Below, one piece after another: positions 1-18,009 of a stretch of 64,000 nt of DNA (position 1 is its first letter; every line of letters begins with the position of its first letter). A program made the translations under genes and the position numbers. Source of the stretch: Gavia stellata (lineage: Eukaryota; Chordata; Aves; Gaviiformes; Gaviidae). Where the stretch lies: assembly GCF_030936135.1 (NCBI RefSeq), contig NW_026777096.1:124001-188000 (forward strand), in the 5' to 3' direction. Under the pieces are notes generated by a model that was given only the letters and a program-made list of their open reading frames with translations, was not told the DNA's origin and made no database searches.

Positions 1-1301
1 GATCAGAGGAACTGAGGCCGAGATGCGACGGGTGGAGAAGACCGCAACACCCCCCAGCTGCTTCGCGCAGGTATTTGGGGAGAAAACAGAGATTTTCTGG
101 CAAATCCTGGTCAGCCGGAGTTACACACCAAAACGGCCAGGGGATCTCCCTCCCCAGACCCCGTTTTCCCCTGGTTTTACCCTAAATACGCCCCAACGCC
201 CACACCGGATTTAAAGGGCGAGAGCAGATAAAGACGCCGCTTCTAGAGGGCGTCTGTAATAAGGCCAGGCAGGTAATTAAGTGGAAAATTAACGAAGGGA
301 GACGCGCGCCGGCTCAGCACCGACCGACCAGGTTGTTTTCCAGCCTCCCGACGCCTGTAGCTACCCCGCGGCGGGGAGAGTTACGAAACTCATTCCCTTT
401 CTTCACATGGGATTGACCTTTTTTCCAGCAAAACCCCCTTTTTCCCCCTTTCCCCCACCCTCCAGCATCAGAGCGGAACGAAGAGCGGGAAATTCCTCAA
501 CGCAAATTTGAGGCAAAAAGCGGGGGGAATTGTTTCAAACCCAAACCCGACGCTGTTTTTTTGCCCGCAGCCGCGGCATCCTTCAACCGGAGCCGGTGAG
601 GCAGCAGCACAGCCCCCCCCGGGCAGCTGTAAATTAATTGCTTTCGGACTAATTAAACTCAGGGTCCCATAATGAGGACGCTCAACCCAAATGACGTCAC
701 CCAGGAGGTGAATCCGGGACACCAGTACCCCGGCAGAGGATTTTGGCCCCACCACACACCGAGATTCCCCTTTCCACGCCAGGATTCCCCCTTTTCCGTG
801 GGTAAATCCAGCTAGAGGATCACCTTCATTTACCTAACGAGCGGGAGGGGAAGACACAGCGCACCCGCGTCCTCCCGCTCCAGCTAACGAGCGACCCCGA
901 ATCGCCCACCCGCAGCCCAAAAAGCGCCCCGCGCGTGCGGCACTTCTCATCCAGGTTGTCCCAAACTCCACCTGTAAAAACCACTACCAAAACCCCCGCT
1001 TCCTGCCGCCTCGTGCTTAGCGTTAATCAATTAATTAGCGATTATTAGGATGGGGTCTCCGCCCCATCCCTGGAGTGGAGTCCCACCACGTCGGGGTGCT
1101 CCAGGAGGGGCTGGGCGCAGAGTCGGCACCCTGTGAAACGGCGTCAGGCGAAGGCAAACTCCCGGCACGGGGACAAACGCAAGCGGTTTGGGTGGTTTTT
1201 AACCAAAATTCAAAGTGTATTTTAACACTAATTTGTTGCCGTGAAGAAATTAAGTTGTAGGTGGAAGAAGAATCAAAGAAATTAGTCTCTGCCCTGACGA
1301 T
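1..1301. other. Non-coding flank downstream of POLA2
   Basis: I see no convincing exon here. The stretch lies 3' of the POLA2 stop codon and must hold its 3' UTR, but I find no AATAAA or ATTAAA on the minus strand. It carries one perfect palindromic CRE, listed separately. Short open frames show no conserved motif or splice signals. Confidence 0.6.
692..699. promoter_or_regulatory. Perfect palindromic CRE (TGACGTCA)
   Basis: The eight bases TGACGTCA match the CREB/ATF site exactly. In human the gene after POLA2 is CDC42EP2, so this could belong to the 5' region of a neighbour off the left edge. That role is inference; the match is seen directly. Confidence 0.35.
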
Positions 1302-4300
1302 TTAGATTTTAACGACTTGAGCGGCAACACACGGACTCTTCCGCTCGCCCTTGGCGTCCTCCCGCTGTAGGTACAGGCGGCCGTAGGTACCCCCGACTTG
1401 GCCCTTCGTCAGCCGGCCGGGATTGATGCAGACGCAGCCCAGCACATCCTGCGGGAATACGAGAGCGGTGGTCACGGATCCGGATGCCGAGAGCCACGAC
1501 CGCCCGGCTACAGCCGACACGGATGCCGACAGCCGCGACTGCCCGGCTACAGTCGCTGCGGCGCACAAGACTGCGCTTTATTCGTGCTGTAAACCGGGTT
1601 TTGCCCAAATACGTCAGAATACTGTGGGTTTTGGCGGTATTTCAGGAGTTGCGTGCGCCGACTGACCTTAATGAAGTACCGCAGCTCCGAGGGGGTGACG
1701 AGGACGTCCGGCGTGACGGGTAACGAGGCGTAGCTGTAGAAAGTCTCGTAGTCGACGTTCAGCTCTTCCGAGGGGGGGTACAGCGGGTAGTAACTGCCAG
1801 AGGGGGGAAAACAGGTTACCGTAGCCTTCGCCTGTACAGCAACAGTGCCGTGACACCGTCTCGGACACAACCAGCAGAAAATTTTGGGGTAGAAAGAGTT
1901 CTTTCTGCTTCTTTTGGCTGTCCCCACATATCTGCTGTCTCTGAGGGCAGCTATCAGCCGCGGAAGCCTGATGCACACCAGTCCGGAGGACTTAGGATGC
2001 TAAAACCCTCTGAATCCTGTTGTTAAAGGGTGATCAAACCCCAAAAGGACATTTTTTAGGTTAAAAAAAATGACTTTAAAGGGGAAGGCAGCAAAAACAG
2101 TACAGGATTTCCCTCGTTTGGCCACAAAAAAAGCCCTTCTGGGGTTTGACTGGGTGTTGGTACTAAGGCCTCACCTCCTCTGTGTCAGGATGTGCTTGAG
2201 GATTCGCGTGAACCTGTCCGAGATCCCGGATGAGCTGCGAGAGAAAACAAGCTGTAAAACGGTTAAGGAAAGGGAGGAAAAGGGAAAAAGAAGCTTGCTG
2301 GCTGTGCCGATTAATTAGGCACGCAGCCTAATTAACACCCTGGCCAGGCACCGAGAGACGGGGGCAGCTCTGCCTCCTCATCAGATGCGCCGGGAGAGAA
2401 AGGAGCCGTCGGAGGAGACAACCGAGGGGCACCACTCCCAGACGAGATCCCGCGAATTTGGAGCTGGATCCAGCCGCTGGCAAGAGATCCCCGCTCCGAC
2501 GTGTTCCCGAATCCGGGCTTCCCACCGGCACCCACCTGCTGATCTCCTCGGCACCCATGTGGAAGAGCAGATCGGTGGAGGTCAGGCCGAAAACGACGCC
2601 GTCGATGTCCAGGGTGCAGGGGTCCGACATGAAGTGCACGCGCTGCGGCGGAGACGCGGTGACGCCAGGTTGGGCTGTGGCTTTGCCAACCCCGTCGTTG
2701 CCAGCGCAAAACAGACCCTAACCCCCCCCAAGGTGCCCTAAAACGCCCACAACACCCCTAAAACGCCCCAAGCCCGCCCCAAAATGCCATAATCACGCTC
2801 GGCTTTCCTCAAATACCCCAAATCTGCCCTAAACTACCCCAAAGTCACCCTAAACCGCCGCAATCACGCTAAGCGTTCCTAAAACGCCCCTAAACCAGTC
2901 CTAAAACACCTCAGTCGTGCTAAGCTTTCCTTAAATGCCCAAAATGCACCCCAAAAAACGCCTCAGCCATGCTAGACTTTCTGCCAGGAGCATCAGAAGC
3001 TGCTGCCTAGGAAAAAAGGAGTTAAATTAGGGAATTTTAACCCAAAAAGGGCTGGGAGAGGGATAGGATCACGGTGAGGGCCAGGAAGGAGCTCTGCGCA
3101 ACACTGGCTCGACTGCCACAGGTTTCCCGGCGATGGCACCGTCTCGCTGCGTTTATTTAATTCCCCCTTTGCTCATTAAGCGTCTTGGGGAACGCCGTGA
3201 CCTAACGAGCGAGGTGCGGGGACCACCGGATTTCCGCTCCCAAATCCCTTCTCCTGCAGGAAGTCACAGCTTCGCTGGTATTTGCTCCCAAAGGGAATAT
3301 TTTTTTTGGCAAGAAATCACTGCCGGATGGAAAAAAATGCCGGAAAAAAAAAGGGGAAATTTCACCTCAAACCTCGGCAACTTGTTTTTGCAAGGACGGG
3401 TGGGGTTTTTTTGGAAATTCAGCATTATTCGGCTTCTTTGGGGTAAAACGCGGAATCGCGGAACGGGGATTCGTTACCGGTTTGTCGTCCTTCGGCAGCT
3501 CGGGGTAGAGGAACGGCGGCTGCGGGTAGACGTAGTCGTGGTGGACATCCCGCAGCGAGGGGACGAAGACAAGCTGAGAGCCGGCGCTGTCGGAAAAAGA
3601 GGGGAAAAAACAGGCGATTAAGGGACGAAGGACGAGCTGAGAGCCGGCGCTGTCGGGAAAAGAGGGAAAAACCAGGCGATTAATTAACAGGCGGAGCCGA
3701 GGAGCACTTCAACACCCAGAAACAGCACTTCACTTAGAAATTACAGCCAGACACCCTCAAAAAGAGCCCACTTTGGGCATTCTGGCTGTGAGAGGACCCA
3801 AAAGTGCTGAAATTCCCCCAAAAGCCGCTCAAGCTTTTGCAGGAGAGGTGTTTCGCCCCACGTGAAGGGAAGGGGCTGCGAGATGATGATGCTTTTCCCG
3901 GATCGAAGCCCCAGAGGGTGTTGACAAACTGGGCTGCAAATACAGCCTTCCCCCGTTGTGCGGGGAACGGGACCTCATCCCCATCTAACCCGAGAAGCCA
4001 AAAAAAAAGGTTAAAACCAGTTTTTTTAGTGAATTTAGAAAACAATCATAAAGGAAAGGGTCTGGATACACTGAGAGGTGGTGCTGGTGAGTCTGGGAGA
4101 TGCCGGAGGAGTGTGAAGCGGTGTTTTGGGGTGTCCCCGGCCCCTCGACACAGGGCACCCGGCGCCAGGCAGGGCTGTTGACAGCGAGAGGGATGAGGAT
4201 GGTGCGTCCCCGTCCCTGCCGGAGTCTGGCAGCAGATGAAAGAGGCTGGCAGCGCCCGGCAGGAAGGAAAAAAAAAAACCCAAACCTCGCTTGTTCTTTG

Positions 4301-7300
4301 TTCGCGCCGTCCCTCGCGCCGCCAACCGGCCCTGGGACGACACCGGGGAGGGGGAAAAAGTGCCGCCAACTGTTCCCGGTTCCTTTCTCCTCGTGTTTTT
4401 TTGGGGGAAAAGCCAGGATCCAGCTATAAATCACGTCTGGCAGCAGGCAAACACGACTCAAATCCATTTCAGAGCCTGTTACGAGGCTTTCAACCAAAAT
4501 CTAATTATTTCCCCCCTTGGCCGCCTGTTTCCCTCGCAGGAATCAGTGGAACCCCCCGTCCAGATCCCATTTGGTGTCGAAAAATGAGGTTTTGGGCAAA
4601 AGCTACCTGTGGAAACTGTAGTAACTTCATGCAGTCACCGTCCCTACCTTCTCGTCCCTTCGATTATTGTCTTCAGGCAGAGCTTGAAGACCTCGGCGAA
4701 GGACCCCAGGAGCTGGCAGTTCTATGAATTGAGGGAAAACGATGGGATTTGCGCAATTCCCCCTTCTTTTGGGGTGCACGGGGAGGACACTGGGACACCC
4801 CCACCGCCTTCCCCAGCTTCTTTGCCTTCCCTGAGTCCGGCACCACGGATCAATCAACCCAAAATCCAGGTGGATGTAGGAGTTTGGGGAAAATCAGCCC
4901 CTACACCGCCCCGCTCACACACTGTGGGTCTCACGGGGGTTTTGGGGGGCACCCCGCTGAGCCCTCCCCCCCCACGGATGAAGCCCAGGGGGGACCCCAG
5001 GGCACCCCAATTCTCCCTCACCTCCACTTGCTCGTGCTTGGCATCCAGGAACGGCCCAAACTGTGAAGAAACGGTGAAAAATCAGAGAAAACCACAAGCG
5101 GGCATGACCCCGCCGGGCGCTGCCAGCCCCAGCAGCCCAGCGACACGCGTCAAACCGCCCGGAAAAAGGCGGTTTTTCATGAGTCTTGTTAATTAAGCTC
5201 AAATTTTACCCTGCGACCCCAAAGCGGTCGGGGCAAACCGAGCCCAAAAGGGGAGACTGATAAAAGCAGCGTGTCCTTTCCGAGTGGGCAGACTGCTGGG
5301 GTGCTCAAAGAGCACGATTTGCTCTTAAAACAGGGCTTTTTTGTCACTTTAGGGTGAAAAAACGGGTGTTTTGGGATTACGCCCGAGCCGCCTCTCTCCT
5401 CAGCAGCATTTTTTTTTATGCTGATTTTCAGGGTTTTGAAACCTCAAATGCATTTTCACGCTGCGGTCCCTGGTTTTATAATATCTAATCAGTTTCGCTA
5501 ATATAAACGATTGGTTTATGTAATAAACCCGGGGTCCCCCCAGCCCCCCCGAGATTAGGGGGACCCCATCCCCGCTGCGGCCCCTCACCAATACGCAGAC
5601 ATCGGGGCGGTCGCGGCCGATCACCTCGACGAGGTCGGCGAGCGGGTCGTAGGCGATGCTGTCGGAGGTGGTGTAGGGTCCACAGGCCACCAGCACCATC
5701 CTCTGCTCTGCTGGGAGAAAAAGGGGGGTTTTGGGGACAAAAAGAGGGCGTTTGGGGACACCCCAAAACTTTTCCCTGATTGGGTGGGGTGGTTTAACGC
5801 ATCCCGGCTTTAAACCGCAGCGGCCACCGGCAGGGGAAGTGTTGGGGCTCACCTGGGGCCGGCTCCGTCGGCGTGTGGAAGGGAAGGGGCACCCCCTGCG
5901 GATAAACCGTAAATTGCCTCAAAATCCTCATTTTTCACCCCAAAAACCAGCCCCAAACTTGTCCGTGGGACGCCGGCAGCGCCACGCCGTCACCTCGTAG
6001 AGCTTCGAGACCACCATCTTCCTGCCGGTGCTGTTGGTTCCCTCCAGCGCCACGATCTAAAGGTGGGTGAGAAAATGGTGTCAGGCTCAAAATTTGGGGG
6101 AGGAAGGTTGGGGTGCTCCCCCCCTGCACCCCAAAACCGCCGCGGCCGCACCTGGCCAGGGAAGAGGGAATAATCCTTCAGCTCCGAGAGGTCGAGGGGG
6201 ACTTGTCCACCCGAGGAGTATTCTCGGTCGCCCTCCAGCACCACCGAGTTGGCGTTGAGCTTCCCGTTGCTGTCGCAGCCGATCTGGCCCAGCACCGTCA
6301 CCGGCTCCTGCGCAGGGACGGCAAAAAAACCAAATCAGACAACCGCCAGAAAAGTTGGTTTTGCCCCAAAATGCCAAGAAGCGCCCTAAAAGCGGGCGCG
6401 GGGTGTTGGGGTGACAGCCGGGGTATTCACCTGCGCCGGGAGCAACACCGAGGCGAAGTCCTCCAGGTGATGGTGGCTCTTCAGCGCGTCACCGAGCTCC
6501 TCGATCCTCCAAGACAGCACTACGGAGGGAGCACAGGCGTTGCCCGCACCCCAAAACACTCCCCAAAAACGGGGTTACCACCAAATCGAGGTGTCGGTCA
6601 CCTCCCCGAACCCCTCCCCGGGTCACGGCGTCACCTTCCCGGACGTCCAGCGCTTTCTGGAACATGAATTTGTAGCTTTTTGTCAGATTTTCTTCCGGGG
6701 GACCGAAAAGTTTCGGGGTACAACCGCGGCCGCCCCGACCGCTCCAGGAGGGACCCTGGACGGAGCCAAACGAGGCCACCACCTCGCCCCGGCTGCTGCG
6801 CGCCGTGTATTTTTGGGAGGGGGTGACGCTGCGGGGACAAAAGGGGGGTGACGGTGACAACCGGCGGCGGTAGCACCACCGCGAGCGCCAGCGGCACCAC
6901 TGCGAGCGCCGGTGACGGTCTCAGCGTGACGGTTTACCTCGGGGAGAAGCTGTTGGGAGAGAAGAGCGCGTAGGGGCTGCGGGAGGAGAGGGTCCGCTTG
7001 GGCCGGGGGTTTTCTGGGGTGGAATTGCTGCGTTTTGGGAACCCTGTGAGGCGATAAAACCCCCGATGTTTTAGGGTGGGTGGATTTGGGGCAGAAAACG
7101 GTAAATTTGGGGGTAGCTTTTGGGGTTAAGGTGTTGGCGCGCACCTTGGACGGTGTGGTGTAGGCGTCCAGCAGCTCGTCCTCTTCTTCCTCGTCAAGGC
7201 TGCCGGCTCGTTAAGGAACACCGAAGACCCCTATTTTTGGGGGGACGCCCACCAGCACCCCCTAAGCCGTGAATTCCTCCCATTAACCGGCGCTAACGAG

Positions 7301-8697
7301 GCCTCGTTTCCGGAGAAGGGGCCGAACGCGCTCCACTTGAGGGGGGTGTTAACGGGATGCTCCCCCCCACGGGGCACTGTAACACCCCGGTTTTTTAAGG
7401 ATCACCCCGAAACCTGCGGGATACAGCTCCTGGAGAGAGTGGACGTCGTGGAAGCCACCGTAGCGGTTGTCCCTTTTCCGGGGGATCCTGCTGCCCCGCT
7501 TGGCGAGGACCTGGAGGAGGAAGAAGAGGAGAGGGGTGAGTGTCCCCCAACCCTTTTCCCGGGGGTTTTGGGGTGTGGGGGGAATATCGGGGACCCCCCC
7601 ACCTCGTGCTCGAAGGCGTCGAGGCCGTCGGCGGAGAGCTGGGTGCCGAGGTCCTTGCTGGTGACGAAGGCCAGCAGCTCGTTGGCCAACGCCACCGGGC
7701 CCAGCCCGTGGGTCAGGCACAGCTCCACCACTGCGGGGAGGGAGGGGTTAATGGGGTTGGGGACCCCCCCAAAGGTACCCCAAAACCCCATAACAGCCCC
7801 CCGTGACCCCCAAACCACCCAACACCCCCAAACACCTCCCCTACAACCCCCAATATACCTGATACTGCCCAGACATGTCTCCTGACATCTCTGGACCCCC
7901 CAAGACCCCCCAACCACCTCCCTGACACCCCCAGACCCCCCCCAATACCCCCCAACCACCTCCCTGACACCCCCAGACCTCTCAATACCCCCCAGCACCT
8001 CCCTGACGCCCCCAATACCCCCAACCACCTCCCTGACACCCCCAATACCCCCCCAACTGCCTCCCTGACACCCCCAGACCCCCCCAACCACCTCCCTGAC
8101 ACCCCAATACCCCCCCAACCACCTCCCTGACACCCCCAACCCCCCCCAACCACTTCCCTGACACCCCCAACCCCCCCCAGTACCCCCCAACCACCTCCCT
8201 GACACCCCCAATACCCCCCAACCACCTCTCTGACACCCCCGGACCCCCCCAATACCCCCCAACCACTTCCCTGACCCCCCCTGACCCCCCCAATACCCCC
8301 CAACCACCTCCCTGACACCCCAGTACCCCCCAATACCCCCCCCAACCACCTCTCTAACACCCCAATAACCCCCCAAGACCCCCAACCACCTCCCTGACAC
8401 CCCAGTACCCCCCAATACCCCCAACCACCTCTCTAACACCCCAATAACCCCCCAAGACCCCCCAACCACCTCCCTGACACCCCCAGACCACCCCACACCC
8501 CCTCCGACGCCCCCAACCACCCCAATACCCCCTCCCGCCTCCCCCCAACACCCATTAGCACCCCCAGGCCGTGCCCCCCCGGCGCCCTCACGCTTGGCGG
8601 GCACGTCCTCCCCGTCGCAGCGCAGCTCGAAGAGCCCCAATTCCCGCAGCACCGCCTCGGCCGACACCGGCTCCGGGTCCGCCTCCGGCTCCGCCAT
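1302..8697 (-). CDS. POLA2: DNA polymerase alpha subunit B
   Basis: POLA2 is the regulatory B subunit of DNA polymerase alpha-primase, which starts leading strands and Okazaki fragments in the nucleus. I trace 18 coding exons, as in human: 8592-8697, 7603-7730, 7425-7510, 7145-7199, 6938-7043, 6635-6828, 6431-6519, 6152-6307, 5994-6056, 5853-5895, 5589-5707, 5022-5060, 4648-4721, 3478-3586, 2536-2642, 2175-2234, 1667-1793, 1302-1448. Landmarks are TPSQKY and SWSGRGG, then LGQIGCDSNGKL, VLVACGPYTTSDS and FGLTSTDLLFH of the phosphoesterase-like domain, and the C-terminal CINPGRLTKGQVGGT. Exons sum to 1808 bases, one short of 603 codons. The missing base falls in an A run of exon 5 (about 7027-7034), where the frame jumps between GSQ and KRSNSTPE; a sequencing error is likely. 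Start is the first ATG, 30 residues or so before the helical N-terminal domain. CAPN1 lies upstream on the same strand, as in human. Confidence 0.97.
3560..3684 (-). repeat. 63-base tandem duplication over POLA2 exon 14 acceptor
   Basis: Two adjacent near-identical copies (about 3560-3621 and 3622-3684) each hold the start of exon 14, its polypyrimidine tract and its AG. The extra copy puts a second acceptor exactly 63 bases upstream of the one I use (exon starts 3649 and 3586). The copies differ at only a few positions, so the event is fairly recent. Confidence 0.85.
7790..8545. repeat. Minisatellite in POLA2 intron 1
   Basis: Roughly twenty degenerate copies of a C-rich unit built around CCAACCACCTCCCTGACA, with unit length varying from about 30 to 42 bases. 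It fills most of intron 1. It creates long Gly/Trp/Val-rich false frames on the minus strand. Confidence 0.9.
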
Positions 8698-9100
8698 CGC
8701 GGCGGCGAAAAGCCCGCGCGGGCGCGACACCGCCGCGCTTGACGGCAGCGGGGAGGGGAAGTGGGCGTGGCCGCGCCTTATAAGGAAACAGGCGTGGCAG
8801 CGCTGGGGTAAGAGGAGGAGCTATGCAGATGTAGAGGGACAACAGGCCAACGGGGAGGGACGGGCGGGGAGGGGGCGTGGCCGGCGCACCACCAACCAGG
8901 GGGGTGGAAAAAGGCGGGAATTTTCCCGCCCTCCCGGGGGTTTCCTCACAGCGCTGAGGGGGGAAGCGGCGCCTCACGGGGAACGGCCCGGAAGGACCGT
9001 ACCGGGCCCGGAGAGGTCGTCCCCGCGCCGGGGGGGACCGCCCCGGGCCCGGGGGGAGCGCCCCGGTCACTGACAGGACTCGCCCCGGCCGCGGAGGCTC
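8698..9100 (-). promoter_or_regulatory. POLA2 promoter, CpG-rich
   Basis: GC-rich sequence just upstream of the POLA2 start, with GC boxes, a perfect SRF-type CArG box CCTTATAAGG at 8776-8785, and an inverted pair of E2F sites at 8913-8930 (GGCGGGAA, two-base spacer, TTCCCGCC). E2F control is the known mode for replication genes. The CArG box also resembles a TATA element and lies about 80 bases before the ATG. Confidence 0.7.
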
Positions 9101-9192
9101 CGGGACCCCTCACACCTCCTCACCCCACAGGGACCGCGGCAGCCTCAACCTGCATCCCCCCGCCATGACCACAACCTGCCGCGACGGGGGTT

Positions 9193-9822
9193 TTTATTCA
9201 GAACAACCAAAAAAAACCTATATATAAGTCCTAAACGTACGTTAGCTACGGGTTTTTTTGCAGCTGGGTGGTTAAAAGCGTCGCCTCGAGCGTCAGCGCT
9301 CCCCCTCAGCACCCGGCAGGCCGAGGGGGGCTGGTGGGATTCACCCTGAGGTAAAGGTGAGGGGAAAGGACCAGCCGGAAAAGAGCTTGGATTTTAATAA
9401 CATTCCTTGTGTTTTTTCTTTCCTTATTTTAAGTTTATACAATAAAAAACACCACCATTATGGCACCCGGTAGGCAGAAGATCCCTGACTGAGGCGCTGG
9501 GAAGCGAGAGGCGATGGCGGCCACGTCGGGGGAGCCCGGAGATCGGATGAGACCCGGTGTCACCCGCCCCGGGGCTCCTTCGGTAGGAAGAGGCACAAAA
9601 AACGTGAGAATTCCCCCCAAAACAGCCGTGCGAGAGGCGAGGAAAGGGGTGTTTCTTTGGCAAAGCGAGGGGGGAGCCCCACGTCCCGGCTGGGGGTGGC
9701 CACACCACCTTCACCCCCCACCCCTTCTTTTTGCGGAAAAAAGCCAAGAAAAAGGGAAAAACCGGCGCGGTTCTTGTCGTCGGCTCCCGCTGCGAAGGCA
9801 CTTGGAGGGCTGGGGGGTGCGG
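9193..9822 (-). other. CAPN1: CAPN1 3' UTR with AATAAA signal
   Basis: The minus strand reads AATAAA at 9193-9198, about 625 bases after the CAPN1 stop. No exon-like frame lies between. The extent of the UTR is inferred from the signal. Confidence 0.6.
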
Positions 9823-15641
<5,819 letters not shown>

Positions 15642-18000
15642 CCTGGGGAGAAAACACCGGAAATGAGTAAAATAGGGAAAAATAAGCATTAAAAGTTGGT
15701 TTTCCGCCGAATTTTCCTCCTTGGCGCCGCTGCGGTTGGCGCTGCGGCGGCTACGCTCTCCCTCGCGCCAGGGCAAAGTTGGGGAGCACCTCATGCCCCC
15801 CTTAATTAAATCATGGGGAGGATAACGAGTGCATTTAAAGGCATCTCTCGTTAGCGGGCTATCTAACGACCAGTAATTAGCGCAGCCTCGTTTGTGGGGG
15901 GCTCGGCCTGGAAGAGAATGGGGGGGACGCGGGGGCTTTTTAGAGCCGTGTACCCCGACCCTGTGGGGCATTTTTGGGGGGATTTGGGGATTTTTGGGGG
16001 GTTTGGGGTCTGCCTTAGGATCCCCACTGCAAACGGCTTGAAAGAAAAAGACGGATTCTGCCTCAAAAACCCCCACAGTTGGGTTTTATTAAACCCGAGC
16101 GCTGATTACGATCCCGCGGAGATCCTATTTTGGGGGGAAAATGCCAAAAACCCCTGTAACTCCCCCAAATTTGGGGTCCTGCCTGGGCCACGCGGGGTTG
16201 GGGGCGATTGGGGTGATTTTGGTGAACCAAGCGTGCCGTAGTTTTAGGGTGAAAAGAGGGAATTAAGGGGGCGGGGAAGCCCTCCCGCCCTCGCCGCCCC
16301 CCGCGGCAGCTGCTCGCGGCCTGTAACCCGAGCGGGCCCAAAATAGTCGGGTTTAACCTCGAAACGGCCCCGTGGCGATTAAAAAAACACGACAATTACG
16401 GCACCGGGCAGCCCCAAACGCTGACAGAACGAGAGGAAACAGCCCCAAAACAGGTCCTGCAAGTTGCAGTGTGTGTCACGGCCGCTCCCCACCAGCGCAG
16501 CCCCGAGCAGCCCTGCCGGGCCCGTGTTACACCGCCAAAGGCCTTAATTAAGTATCGGGGAGCTTAATTAAGCATTGGGGAGCTTAATTAGGCACTAATT
16601 AGAGCCGCTGAGGGAGTGACAGAACGGTGACGCCAACGTTGGCAGCGCAGCCCCCCACAAACGCGGCCGAACACGGGGGGTTCTGTCACCCCAAAGCCCA
16701 GCGCAGCCCCGGGGGGTTTGGGGACACCCTGAAAACAGGGATTATGCCCCCAAAAAGCACAAACTGTCCCCAAAATGAGGGTTGGGGGATGGGGGGGCGT
16801 CTCTACCCCCCCCCCCGTCGTGTGTCCCCCCCCCCGAGGCAGCTTTTTGGGGCACGATCGAGGCCTAGCTGACGGGGCGCTTCGCTGCGTTAGGGACCCT
16901 GTTCCTCCGCCCCGTTAACCGGGTTCTGGTTAATGACTTTCCCCGTTAACTAGGCTCTTGTTAACGAGTTTCTCCGTTAACGAGTCCCCCCTTCGCACGC
17001 CTGTGCCCTGGGGGCCCCTCAACTTCCCCGCAGCCCCCCCCCCCCCCCAAGAGAGCGGGAGCCATTTGCCCCCCCCCGGCAATGAGCCCGTCCCCACATA
17101 CACTTTTTGGGTAAGCAGGACAGAAATCGGCTCTTTTCACCCCGTTTCCAGGAGGGCAGCGGGTACCCGGCGCCCCGGCAGGTGCCGCAGGGCGAAGGCT
17201 CGGCCCGGCGGCGGTGGCACTTCAGCGGCCGCTTCCCCTCCCGTCACTCTGGGAAGAAAACACCACGGAAAATGAGAAAAAACAGCAAAACCCGCTAATT
17301 TTGAGCAAAACCACTAAAAAAATAACACAAATCCCCCCTTCCCCCCCCCCCGCGAGGCAGATTTAATCCCCAAAAAACTCTTTCCTGGTTAAACCAGGGC
17401 TCGGTTGCGGGGCTCGGCAGCCCCCCCAGCTCCCAAGCCCTCCCCAGCTCCGAGAACAGAGGGAAATGGGTTAAAATGATGGGTTTTGCCCATTTTCCCC
17501 ATTTTTTTCCCCGATCCAGCGGCACGGGGAGTTGTATAAGCGCCGCCGGCCACAAAGTTGAGGAGAAGGGAAGCGCCTCTCCCCCTGTCACCCGGCTGCC
17601 GGGCACCCAGGGCGGCTGTCACCTCCCGGGGGGACACGGGGACGTACCTCGCTGCGGGGGGGGGGGGGCGCTCCCAAACTCGACGCTTTTGGGTAAAATA
17701 AAGAAAAAAAACCAAAGTATATGAAGTGATCCTTAAGCAGGAAGGCGAGGCCGGGTTGAACCCCCCGCCCGCCTCTGCCGAGACTCCTCCCTGCGCTGCT
17801 CCTCCCTCGGAGGCTGGCGGGAGGGGAAATGGGGTAAAAGTGAGCGATTTTGGGGGTGGGGGGGACCCCAAGGCGCTTCCGGGGCCGTTTCTGAGCTTTT
17901 TGGGTCTGTCGTCTTCCTGCGGCTGCAGGTTTTTCGCCGCATTGCAACGGGCGCTGGCAGCCGCAGGGCCGGAGGGGGGGAATGCTGCTGTGGGCTGGGC
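15642..18000. other. Gap between CAPN1 and SPDYC, left part
   Basis: No protein family is recognisable. The CAPN1 non-coding first exon should lie here or further right: the minus strand has a strong donor at 17648 (GAG then GTACGT), but I see no clear promoter beside it. Much of the rest is C- or G-run sequence with scattered TTAATTAA-like motifs. Confidence 0.4.
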
Positions 18001-18009
18001 GGTGCCGCA

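Noticed and set aside
1302-8697. POLA2 as a pseudogene because of the exon 5 frame shift
   Set aside because: All other exons, 34 splice sites, promoter and synteny are intact; one missing A in a run fits a read error better.
7402-8730. 442-codon minus-strand frame joining POLA2 exon 1 to exon 3
   Set aside because: It reads through the intron 1 minisatellite and intron 2. Clean splice sites give the conserved protein instead.
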